From CAG-917 sp051883555 (lineage in GTDB: Bacteria; Bacillota; Clostridia; Christensenellales; CAG-917), in NCBI GenBank assembly GCA_051883555.1, contig JBJETY010000074.1:1-25707 (forward strand): DNA of 25,707 bases. The letters run 5' to 3'. This document shows, in pieces, positions 18,901-23,123 of the stretch (positions are counted from its first letter, which is position 1; every line of letters begins with the position of its first letter). The translations under genes were made by a program, and so were the position numbers. The notes beneath the pieces were generated by a model, which made no database searches, had not been told where the DNA came from, and was given only the letters and a program-made list of their open reading frames with translations.

Positions 18901-21533
18901 GCAATCGTAAGGCTTGTGCCGCTCTGAAGATAACCTTCCTCATCGCTCATGGCAACCTGTCCGACCGCCTTATAGTCCATACGGAATTTACATTTGCTGA
19001 AGGGGCCGTTTGTGTCCTCATAGGTTGACTTTGTCAATTCCTTTTCATATACGCCTCTCGACAAAGTGAAAGCAACGTCAAGGCTGATATAATTGTCAAC
19101 CGTGCCGCCGTAATAAACGATAAACTTTGCACTTCCGTAAAGTTCGTCCTCAGTATCTGCAACATAATCGTAAATTATATAGAAGTTGCCGTCAAAATAT
19201 GCCTCCATTCTGTTGCCGTCAGGCAAATCGTAAGTGCCGACCGTACCGCCGACAGAATCTTCAGCGCTAATCGTGCTACCCTTTACAACGACGATGCTTT
19301 CTTCGCCCAATGCATTTGTATAGGTAATGCTGTTGCCCGAAAGGTTGTTTCCGATGACTGAAGCAAGAGCGCTGCTTCTCGTACTGTTTTTGATGATAAT
19401 TTCAAGTTTGACATACGGATATGCAGTTGAAGCCATATCCTTCGTGCCTATCCAATATTCGCCCTTGCCCTGGCTATCCGTCAAGTATTGCGTAAACGCT
19501 CCGCTTGCAGTAGCGACGTTTGCGTTGCCGAGATTTGCTCTTAAGGTCGATGCGTTGGCGTCGTTGTCATAGTCGACTTTAAAATAGTAAGTGCTAGTAC
19601 ATGACAAAGCATTGTTAGAATTACTAGAATTTCCAACATTTCGTCCCGTAAGATTTGCTACTGCAAATACAATTTGGTAGAAGCCTGAGCCGTAAGTGCC
19701 ATACTCCTCGCCATACTCCGCCTTTATTGCTTCAAAATCGAGCGTCAACGAACTTGCCGACTGGTATGCGAAAACCTTACCTGCTTCATATTTAAATGTT
19801 GAAGAGGAATAACCCGGCGTAACCTCAGTAGTATACGTTCCGTCCGCCGTAGTGGAATAATAAAGTCTGTAATAGAAAACGTACGGTGAATTTGCCGAAG
19901 TTTCCGCAGTCAAAGCGATTTTTTGCGTTGAGGTATAAATCCACGAAGCGTCGGCAAGATTTGCCTTATCCGTGACATAAGGCGTTTCGTCATTGTCCGC
20001 TTCGACGCTTATCTGAGTGATGGCACTAGCCGCAGTCGGGTCTATGCCCTCAACCGTTATGACCGTACTTGCACTGCTACCCGACGCATAGTCGGAAGTG
20101 GTTATCGTAAGTTTTGTGTTGGCATAGAAATATAGAGTTAAAGTTGCCTCCTTAATGCTAGACTTGTTGAAAGTATAGTAATAGACAGGCGAACCGTCCT
20201 CCGTCGAATCTACGCGCGCCGAATAGTCTGTAGAAGCCGTTAGCTTATACGGACATAGTTCTATCTTTTCCGTTCCGCTGGCGGATAGCGTAATTCGGTT
20301 TAGCATTACCAAATCCGTTAGGTTAAACTTAACAATCTTATAATACGTATAATCGCCTATCAGTCCTAACGTGCCACCTGTCTCTAAACCGTTTGTATAC
20401 GATTTAAGATTAAGTTCCGTGGTGTTTGAAGTGCTGGCACCGCTGTCTAAGCTGTTATCAAGTGCTTCTTTCAATCTGTCGAAATCGGCATAAACGTTTT
20501 CCGTCCCTGCGGTAGTTGTACCGTAGTTATAAGGAAGAGAGGATAACTTCGTGTTATAAGGATAAAGACTTGTCGTAGATTCCGAGCTCCCCGCCGTTGC
20601 GTTTTTAGGTGCGGCACTGTCGCTAGGCAAAATTGCCTTAACTGCCATCTTGGTGTTGCTTATCGTAGCGTATATTTCACGCCAACCTAAGCTTCCTTGA
20701 GTAATACGAAAAGCTATGTAAAAACCTATTGCACCGCCCGTATCTGTAGTACCGGACGTAGCAGTAGTACTGTCCCAACCACTAAGCGTAACCGGCGTCG
20801 GAGCTGCATCTCCGCCGGAGGCGGCAATAACGATGGTTTCATTTTTTTCGGTTAAATCTTTACTCACGGAGTTTGTATAAGCATAACCCGATGCGGCCGA
20901 ACTTGCCGCAGTAGCTGTAGACGGAGTTGAGTTTATACCAATTGCATATCCAAATCCAGAAAGGTCGCTTCCTGACTTATTAGTTAAAGTTGCCTCAAGC
21001 GTGATTTGCAATGACGCTCCGTTTTGAAGAAGATATGCAAGCTCCGTATTATTAAATTTGAAATTAAAAACTATATAGGCTTTGTGGGCGCCCGTATCGC
21101 TTTCAGTTTTTATTGTGTACGAGTCATTAGTTGCGGAACAAGAATCATAAGAAACATTATCCAAATAATAACTACCTGTATTAGTAGTCATATTTCCGTC
21201 AAGCGGATTAAAATCTTTGACTTCTCTTTCCGTCGAACTGCCGGACAAAGTGATACCGTCCGTTGTCTCTATCAAAGTGGTTCCGCCACCCGATTTAGCC
21301 GCCGGATCCGCTTCCGCACTTTCGCTTGCTTCCGAACTTCCGTTAGCTTCATTGACTTCCGCCGTTTCTTCCGCAGTTGCTACACTGCTTGCTTCAAAAT
21401 TAAGAGAATCACCCAATAAGGCAAAAGAGAGCGCAAAAATAAGCATAACCAACAACGCCATAAACGTGGCGATTTTCAAAACCGAACTTACGTTCTTTAT
21501 CTTTTTAATTTTTTCACTCTCGTTAAATCTCAT
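6999..21533 (-). CDS. Giant secreted, membrane-anchored YDG/MBG-repeat surface protein (4,844 aa)
   Basis: One uninterrupted frame of 4,844 codons, roughly half a megadalton. An AGGAGAGG site lies 7 bases before the ATG. Residues 21-41 are a hydrophobic signal helix after a basic N-terminus; Ser/Glu/Ala-rich linker follows. Residues ~95-1190 look like beta-sandwich domains (DQAGNIGQTSVAQIFIDG near 1006 is typical of bacterial Ig-like folds). From ~1194, YDG- or MBG-like starts recur: YYNGYTQDIPYTG (~1194), VVYGGANY (~1305), KQFGDSDPTIGY (~1485), RTYGGDEATVYY (~2042), KEYDGTTNV (~2176), KVYDGIIDG (~2279), KRYDATSEI (~2407), RRYDGTSDV (~2519), KYYDGTAVG (~2764), KIYDGKQVT (~2860), KQYDGTKTV (~3782), KVYGSIDPEV (~4119), ITYTGKEYKP (~4253). 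A transmembrane helix spans 4710-4733, then KKKK, an acidic stretch and KEPKAP repeats. No LPXTG sorting signal is present. Likely an adhesin or surface-layer-like protein (inference); the substrate is unknown. Confidence 0.93.
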   Translation of the reverse strand: MRFNESEKIKKIKNVSSVLKIATFMALLVMLIFALSFALLGDSLNFEASSVATAEETAEVNEANGSSEASESAEADPAAKSGGGTTLIETTDGITLSGSSTEREVKDFNPLDGNMTTNTGSYYLDNVSYDSCSATNDSYTIKTESDTGAHKAYIVFNFKFNNTELAYLLQNGASLQITLEATLTNKSGSDLSGFGYAIGINSTPSTATAASSAASGYAYTNSVSKDLTEKNETIVIAASGGDAAPTPVTLSGWDSTTATSGTTDTGGAIGFYIAFRITQGSLGWREIYATISNTKMAVKAILPSDSAAPKNATAGSSESTTSLYPYNTKLSSLPYNYGTTTAGTENVYADFDRLKEALDNSLDSGASTSNTTELNLKSYTNGLETGGTLGLIGDYTYYKIVKFNLTDLVMLNRITLSASGTEKIELCPYKLTASTDYSARVDSTEDGSPVYYYTFNKSSIKEATLTLYFYANTKLTITTSDYASGSSASTVITVEGIDPTAASAITQISVEADNDETPYVTDKANLADASWIYTSTQKIALTAETSANSPYVFYYRLYYSTTADGTYTTEVTPGYSSSTFKYEAGKVFAYQSASSLTLDFEAIKAEYGEEYGTYGSGFYQIVFAVANLTGRNVGNSSNSNNALSCTSTYYFKVDYDNDANASTLRANLGNANVATASGAFTQYLTDSQGKGEYWIGTKDMASTAYPYVKLEIIIKNSTRSSALASVIGNNLSGNSITYTNALGEESIVVVKGSTISAEDSVGGTVGTYDLPDGNRMEAYFDGNFYIIYDYVADTEDELYGSAKFIVYYGGTVDNYISLDVAFTLSRGVYEKELTKSTYEDTNGPFSKCKFRMDYKAVGQVAMSDEEGYLQSGTSLTIATGSSRKWYTENWKPQIMSLIDVEGEEYAAKSYTYFGVTRNSLADGIASLDTIFKSAVSALPAESQYLNQISKDDLLEYLNAQDYFDAIMCSTVAQTADSIIPYAAETMLDFSMNRKNVAGLFTIYAWTIDQAGNIGQTSVAQIFIDGNRYTIASYLDKTTAAEFIKSDCLSSEDILVEMKDKEGNVTTEFRRGDTVTFSISWVQGFVPYTIDTAEYLGGSLQYNAGSKSNLYTASGAQALLANYISSEGLNNKGIVVGETVTLNGVHTCTFTWNVDNAGKIFENYLFLFDDEEAKTIPTAYVFSFRRLTTLQRASSSVYYNGYTQDIPYTGSITDENYDRWAETFTFTKGDTHCDNVTEFGVKLTYFDYFSDNASAYEGLSGYTSIKNAGQYFVYAQVDDDCYISEVLKTSFNINKAQDHVVIQAVPKTVVYGGANYTTVLGFKVLSSLLGDNALLGDDAVAVERPLSDEGNYLVKFGDTYYLLIDLMAKDDDGNYLLPRYSTVDGKVFTLDVNGSYINVDGKFLDLDVDGKFLDIDSAEYFFIDGLDGAIGLQGVSEYKGVSAGIYSIEAKTAFNSTNYSFDFDTSEGSNYTINKFTVTLEADSVSKQFGDSDPTIGYRVYENSNRIMYDRTVIDDAFLATIILGGKVSRALGESVGVYAYLATGEGFVVDSNFTVVVNVGGDTPSKFTIEKREIEIFPVLGQSAYYDTAALKAEAALKAEAGSSGSATIDLTADKLNTVITYTLAVSDRAYASYITGSLGVKVTVTKVGDTYTTVGEIIIGDLSTSAVDTFELKLISYVAGESGDLTLFTDGGEGYPYEAYLMQVNASGVLNKATNGGKEIYVSDSAIGTRYNFSDSIYVATEESIPPLDEAEVPADRYVKYKEYSYVAESDSWNLSATDNYITISEFINKTSSWQDEEGLYCVLTESNPTEFETVTGLVAGEGSYYQILRQVSAESDLYEPIAFYYVPDSCLYEKGGYVEAVDGAFIMYDGEYYELDTVNKYLPENSYTGVVTEAANAADLYTAISGKYGFISYIILNLDIEGTAVILQNDMISIEYDTVHSASELKDYLDSNFGTLDALQNEAHVYSVMANDNGKIGPIEPKSLEGKISYSVSEAFGKGNVGVYQVEIEISTDAVGFNFIYSTYFVEITPAYVHVAVKDTSDRTYGGDEATVYYDIKYKGEIVSSSEYANFGIARGTFKRVLMATSDGSTYELVAEGTRYDHVKALTQAKTYNKEYVDAYYGVMIGDAFACSSNYTIVYDNYSTVFSGIQVSIVPYQLILRDENSTNCTFVGYNKEYDGTTNVPNYNAITIGALRAEDNVTIKYVAVYNSADAGKTTIRFSNFALTGNDNDKGNYKLMFDNGDGEPHDCLETDYASIACEITKKSLTLTAAGITKISKVYDGIIDGESVLNNDNVTGLVIGCSVLDNIAKDYIKNGTPNVFSISGSFKTPTGAPQVNVAVNVVVSCSIVYILPKAGTNYHFTGSDGITVGVDGDKVDVTIPQIGIGEIQKRVINITEEYISFVIPDKRYDATSEIDHSAIEYSFADGVLASSDSTLKLNITAKYGTLADINGALNASNFVEGFNVGEYGYFIVNSIQSLDGNYTVEFNEMNPIVKALGTPAKILPARLVLAAEFATDRRYDGTSDVIFDESSYSRYAVKFYLGDQFDGNDLDKLAVYFKYAQLQWLGQETKYVILDESGNGTLNVDVMFDSLVVYVYNHASGSYLTKEEQESILKNYCLVMYAWDGTQYVLSEYTLSVEDRTAVIVSDDVAVSDISVTTDGDGRYVLNGFNEYYKVYDELGNPIGDYAKVGSEYYPVSAERYSKDENNNYVVNENGIYALVNGNYLVYSSLDLYSKYADFYKKGEATFLRKELSLTVQNIYINDKYYDGTAVGSGGIKGSEGIYSFDQDLVEVSFTVSFTQIDAGNNIKANVSINKIADKTEVARAYNYALPMGISLTAYGYANILKAPLSVNITLTDKIYDGKQVTTISGYEFDSSCFKARDIISSTPAKDKDGNLIYVADSNGEYILLVTNGEYVKYAELDETLKEQYKFAQRYSVKMTYVYKYTLDYLYAALDSKDASDMAINGTVYGLTLKYNGYATGSTYMNYELTTVSVQDWIKEDNSFTEEEWIEKTAIMYSDWLILNGESFGTITEINGYTLDVYTELALSNGSAVKISNIVDTIEGDDVVLADGKYYLISGLNVIVPYSTATEAEGEVSVVIDENTYYYVPAPNSILQLGGNYYLIEDQTYSEYVKVTAGLTDYFYSADEEVNANTAFAVGGNYLANSVVYNYLNGDVLVNLPTNRTFGQVTYYIATAIPADAFVKFNLFSENESGSYILLSGAPALLSSLTRYSRDYRVETEVDGEEVERFIKVDAEYYSVNSIDKFDMIFDSNGYYYKYSDKYYPIEGNRYSLEYVVNEAGTYCQTINGYVLISATDGQIYCLDEKADGSGAYISVDGNLVLISSLTKYAYDAENDSYDENASGEYVLVGGSCQLLSSFTTYSYEIAAEEYVGTKYVNIGGEYVELDSTDKYNAVYTLAADGEYILINGTNYILIDANEIYNAVQNESGAFTIFGTDVIEIAAAVKYVLGETYSEDVNGEFIFDGTVYVNVNSSELFKVEKIANDSVYDVAGDSWYVKVLYNENEYYILNGLTPESEGYISKDIYTESVSGEYVLDGEFVLLSSLVKYTKDGDNYVENESGEYVSVGSSYVLISSITKYTKTVKYYVSPLNVNGETMSSEDLYFVNKTGAKDSEGNPFAIGSTYDYNYSKLLIDGVNYFYFAGATSGNVYGVVNGTTYYNYEKKALTIVPYATYLAETLSNSNTYSVKYGELLAQIDVNGTIYAVIGDEFERADGAITSTSLSSELQYNYLTYGVSPAYISKRNVRLSVNTLDSSPLTKQYDGTKTVYAPKTSDGSGHKELYYVSGNAEEEKEYCFEVLLGGLVLDEASYITLPSVNAVSIAFNNEQASAIALDRNVVFEINRDREVGLELLIGAPDRIDTANYTIETAVVTKSATIEKKNVNVTLVSGAATESEKVEATYTSITATYEKDSIVYDAPYAIATYGDTIGNTVYYYEYSFKIGETDYSWYTIGNGKYYERLDDAYAVQSQTKKAVPYSDAVLIDPATEVVERTAKQIGLAGDMTLPVATCTANNFNNAGVYALTMNEGFALNYKFNVTNYSKVNAKFIYNSDIYAPGTEPANETNSGYVRSVSGVNNIAGVLFIQKRTAYAYTSSATKVYGSIDPEVSILFSSSNMEMNTSGLANGQLPSSISGDISREFYTWDYNSGTGLYYFGSQVMANSPVTDAEHRYGIKLNLDRVNNRNYIILCLYDEAVDEHGSKVPLGLQDASSATGGFVGELIIEYAAFQNVKLENKSITYTGKEYKPAVTGNGTMVEGFNQTVQKITKQEADVTSEGIVNAGTYAVEILITAPGYKDTVMTCTVVIKPCAVNIAVFRETYNFDKLSHGIDGKTSAGDILHVTYGGSLISYGDIMIIYTVSSTSGDTYFGGFPFRSGDNNYYKCDKDGNFIDSKGNIVADYSERVKCSLPSDAGTYPFRAMYNPEMAVETSNPENFNLSYSSSANLTINPIIVHITVDTFVKEFAGMGSKSNEISYTYETDSEFASMSNYFRTNMINVTYNRTYNFDTQSTVTGIVVANKLTAGNYNYTIKSTDSNVTLVGDVQGVYYLGVKTITAKSQDESITMTVTADDNNLFYADAAQGVTLDLITEDGESASLYAKISAYTKSLGSFFSPTAVGAIINAQLYRQATGGTVTMTLDIPEGLGEFKLYLITKDGGMKEVSYTIQDGQVVASTDMVGYFVFVVDGGFPYWFIGVIVGIVLIGVGVPLTIVLVKKKKNGTLGNKKKKTEDDENSEENTDGENEESQSESEDGEEKKKKAPKSPKAPKEPKAPKEPKAPKEPKAPKEPKAPKDAVAETASEPKAPKAPKTPKAPKAPKAPKEPKE
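7111..7182 (-). repeat. Four 18-bp tandem repeats encoding KEPKAP units in the cytoplasmic tail
   Basis: On the plus strand TTAGGCTCTTTTGGTGCC occurs at 7111-7128, 7129-7146, 7165-7182 and, with two third-position changes, at 7147-7164. Each unit encodes Lys-Glu-Pro-Lys-Ala-Pro or a rotation of it. Further degenerate Pro-Lys-Ala units extend on both sides (about 7005-7200), interrupted by a short DAVAETAS segment. Near identity at the DNA level suggests expansion and contraction by slippage. Confidence 0.9.
10715..11915 (-). repeat. Tyr-rich short-repeat block inside the giant protein
   Basis: About residues 3207-3607 are made of some 12 units of 25-40 residues with a loose consensus of an acidic/Asn/Ser start, GEYV, a hydrophobic pair, G-x-x-Y, then L-I-S-S-L-T-K-Y and a polar end. 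Clear copies include SGSYILLSGAPALLSSLTRY, SGAYISVDGNLVLISSLTKY, SGEYVLVGGSCQLLSSFTTY, SGEYVLDGEFVLLSSLVKY and SGEYVSVGSSYVLISSITKY. More diverged copies (EYVELDSTDKY, NYILIDANEIY, GEFIFDGTVYVNVNSSELF) lie between them. Isolated relatives occur outside the block, such as NGIYALVNGNYLVYSSLDLY near 13350. I do not recognise a named family; a beta-rich repeat structure is a guess. Confidence 0.75.
16733..16768 (-). repeat. 18-bp tandem duplication in the giant gene (ALKAEA twice)
   Basis: The plus-strand sequence GCCTCGGCTTTAAGAGCT is present twice in direct succession at about 16733-16768, encoding ALKAEAALKAEA just before GSSGSATIDL. The two copies are identical, so the duplication looks recent. 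It keeps the reading frame. Confidence 0.85.
17295..17348 (-). repeat. 27-bp tandem duplication in the giant gene (VDGKFLDLD units)
   Basis: Two units at 17295-17321 and 17322-17348 differ only at the last few bases (GTCGAG versus GTTGAT). They encode successive VDGKFLDLD and VDGKFLDID segments within a Tyr-rich insertion near residues 1396-1414. The frame is kept. Confidence 0.85.
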
Positions 21534-21915
21534 AATTTTACCTCTCCTAATTAATTTTGACTCTCTTAATTTATTTTTTGTTTTTAATTTTTGTTTTTAT
21601 TTGTTTTCTAATCTCTTTTGACTTTATTTTTTGCTTCCTATTTTTTAATTTATTTATATTTTTTATATTTTTTCGTTTTCTGTTTTTGCCTTTAACCGTT
21701 TTTTGTTTTATCCGATTGCTTTTTTCGGCTTTTGCTTCCGAATTTTTCGGCTTTAACTATCTTTTCCCTTAGATTTATTTGTCTTTTATTTTATCGATTG
21801 CTTTTATCCGATTGCTTTTTGTTTTTTGATATTCCGTATCGCTTTAAAGCTTTCGGCTTTGTTTATTCTCCGTCTTTTGCCACCGCTATTTATCGCTTTT
21901 TAACAAACAATTCAG

Positions 21916-21984
21916 CTATAAATTGACGGCAAAATAAACGGCAATTTTACGTTTTGGCAAAGTTTTTATGCTTATTGAGCACAT
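21916..21984 (-). CDS. Possible 22-codon leader ORF upstream of the giant gene
   Basis: An ATG at 21984 lies 4 bases after the G-rich patch GGGGTGGGGG, which could pair with the anti-Shine-Dalgarno using a wobble. It opens a basic 22-residue frame beginning MCSISIKTLPKRKIAV and ending at TAG (21916). A TATAAT at 22023-22018 would place a start of transcription about 27 bases before it. There is no homology evidence; this is a speculative leader peptide, noted because of its position and G-rich site. Confidence 0.2.
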   Translation of the reverse strand: MCSISIKTLPKRKIAVYFAVNL

Positions 21985-22017
21985 AATTCCCCCACCCCGT
22001 CGATAACTTTAAATAGC

Positions 22018-22023
22018 ATTATA
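22018..22023 (-). promoter_or_regulatory. Second, weaker candidate -10 box for the giant gene
   Basis: A perfect TATAAT (minus strand, 22023-22018) lies 27 bases downstream of the better promoter's -10 box. The hexamer 17 bases upstream is GCTGTA, a poor -35, so this would need an activator or act as a minor start. Confidence 0.3.
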
Positions 22024-22049
22024 CCGCTATTATCCAAGTATACAGCTTA

Positions 22050-22078
22050 ATATTACTATGCTAAAACAAGTTTGTCAA
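22050..22078 (-). promoter_or_regulatory. Sigma-70-type promoter of the giant gene
   Basis: On the minus strand a perfect -35 box TTGACA (22078-22073), a 17-base spacer and a -10 box TAATAT (22055-22050) are present. The predicted start near 22043 leaves a leader of about 510 bases before the ATG at 21533. It is the best promoter match found between the acyl-CoA synthetase and the giant gene. Confidence 0.65.
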
Positions 22079-22403
22079 TGTTTTAGCCGTTTTTTTGTTG
22101 TCAACTATTGCCATAAACGCCCCCCCAAAACCCTTTTTTAAATGCGTTTTAAAAACTTTACGCAAAAAAATAATTTTTTTACATAACCCGCAAAATCCGA
22201 CCGACTACGACAGACTATATAAAATGCAACTTAATACGAAATTTATTTTAACGATTTTATCCGTTTGATTGCATTTTCAATTTATTAAACCCTACCTATT
22301 TAATTTAACCTTACCTTTTAGTTAAACGTACCTATTTAATTGAATTTTATCTATTAAATCGAATACTTTTCTATGCTAATAAAAACTATATATATCCCTT
22401 TCC
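22079..22403. other. AT-rich stretch with no gene
   Basis: No coding frame with a ribosome binding site was seen. It holds a C7 run at about 22123-22129, homopolymer A and T runs, and a small imperfect direct repeat (ACCTATTTAATT near 22294 and 22330). Nothing else recognisable. Confidence 0.6.
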
Positions 22404-22990
22404 TACCCTTATGGAAAACCGAGAAAACTAACTCTACTTATAAAGTTAATTAAAAATCTATATTTTTCTTTTTTTTATCCTTATGGGAAAACCGAACAAG
22501 CGTGCGTATCTTATAAAGCAAGTATAATAAGAACTTTAAATTTTTTTCGCTTTAAAAATTTAACTATAAATCGTTTAAAAAAGTGCAACTTTTTATTTTG
22601 ATTAAAACTTGTCTGTCTCTTTTTTATCCTTATGGAAAAACCGAGAAAACTAACTCTACTTATAAAGCTAATTAAAAATTTATATTTTTCTTTTTTTATC
22701 CTTATGGGAAAACCGAGAAAACTAACTCTACTTATAAAGTTAATTAAAAATCTATATTTTTCTTTTTTTTATCCTTATGGGAAAACCGAACAAGCGTGCG
22801 TATCTTATAAAGCAAGTATAATAAGAACTTTAAATTTTTTTCGCTTTAAAAATTTAACTATAAATCGTTTAAAAAAGTGCAACTTTTTATTTTGATTAAA
22901 ACTTGTCTGTCTCTTTTTTATCCTTATGGAAAAACCGAAAAAACGGAATCTAATTATAAAGCTAATTAAAAATTTATATTTTTCTTTTTT
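22404..22990. repeat. Tandem duplication of a ~293-bp A-B-A' repeat block
   Basis: Two kinds of unit share the 5' core TATCCTTATGGGAAAACCGA. A units (about 72 bp, continuing GAAAACTAACTCTACTTATA) lie at 22404-22475, 22625-22696, 22697-22769 and 22919-22990. B units (149 bp, continuing ACAAGCGTGCGTATCTTATA) lie at 22476-22624 and 22770-22918 and read as identical to each other. A1 and A3 share one set of variants (AAAGTTAATTAAAAATCTAT) and A2 and A4 another (AAAGCTAATTAAAAATTTAT), so the array arose by duplication of a whole A-B-A' block (22404-22696 and 22697-22990). A fragment of B follows at 22991. No transposase is encoded; function unknown. Confidence 0.92.
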
Positions 22991-23029
22991 TATCCTTATG
23001 AAAAAACCGAACAAGCGTGCTTGTTCGGT
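22991..23029. repeat. Truncated B unit ending in a perfect palindrome
   Basis: The seventh copy of the core (TATCCTTATG...AAACCGA) continues as the left end of a B unit and then turns back on itself. CCGAACAAGC (23007-23016), a GT centre, and GCTTGTTCGG (23019-23028) form a perfect 10-bp inverted repeat, 11 bp with the flanking A/T. In complete B units only the left arm is present. It may be a hairpin boundary of the repeat element or an additional transcription stop. Confidence 0.85.
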
Positions 23030-23032
23030 AAA

Positions 23033-23123
23033 AGGCAAAAACAAACTATAAAAAAGCCTTGATTTACTTTGTAAATCAAGGCTAAAATTTAGTTTTGTTT
23101 TTGCCTCAGTTTTGTTTTTGCCT
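23033..23123. repeat. Direct and inverted copies of the acyl-CoA synthetase 3' end around its terminator
   Basis: The 16-base word AGTTTTGTTTTTGCCT occurs twice with a 17-base period (23091-23106 and 23108-23123), and a near-perfect inverted copy (AGGCAAAAACAAACT) lies at about 23033-23047 on the other side of the terminator stem. The copy at 23108-23123 overlaps the last codons (RQKQN) and the stop. Confidence 0.75.
23049..23083 (-). terminator. Rho-independent terminator of the acyl-CoA synthetase gene
   Basis: A perfect 13-bp stem (AGCCTTGATTTAC at 23055-23067, GTAAATCAAGGCT at 23071-23083, loop TTT) lies 23 bases after the stop codon. On the minus strand it is followed by a TTTTT run. 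Outer arms related to the gene's 3' end extend the fold (see the inverted repeat at 23033-23106). Confidence 0.9.

Larger units (their letters stand above)
21534..22049 (-). other. Long A/G-rich leader region of the giant gene
   Basis: About 510 bases lie between the predicted transcription start and the ATG of the giant gene. On the minus (RNA) strand the sequence is strongly A-rich with scattered G and little C, so it should be poorly structured. The word AAAAAGCAATCGGATAAAA occurs at 21725-21706 and again at 21820-21802, with a variant (AAAAGCAATCGATAAAA) at 21805-21789. A G-rich patch, GGGGTGGGGG, lies at 21998-21989. The short plus-strand frames here are T-rich low complexity. No known riboswitch consensus was recognised. 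Confidence 0.55.

Noticed and set aside
21534..22049. Possible riboswitch in the giant gene leader
   Set aside because: I could not find a known aptamer consensus (c-di-GMP, SAM, TPP, cobalamin and similar), and the sequence is too A-rich and C-poor to form long stems.
22632..22895. Plus-strand 87-codon frame containing a repeated KPRKLTLLIKLIKNLY peptide
   Set aside because: The peptide repeat simply follows the 72-bp DNA repeat; the next unit is 73 bp and shifts the frame, no ribosome binding site is present, and the composition is that of AT-rich repeat DNA.
22404..22990. Possible insertion sequence
   Set aside because: No transposase, integrase or convincing terminal inverted repeats with target duplication; only non-coding repeat units are present.
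22805..23044. Minus-strand 79-codon frame across the repeat array and palindrome
   Set aside because: It is low-complexity Lys/Phe/Ile text, changes with the repeat units and overlaps the palindrome; no sign of coding constraint.
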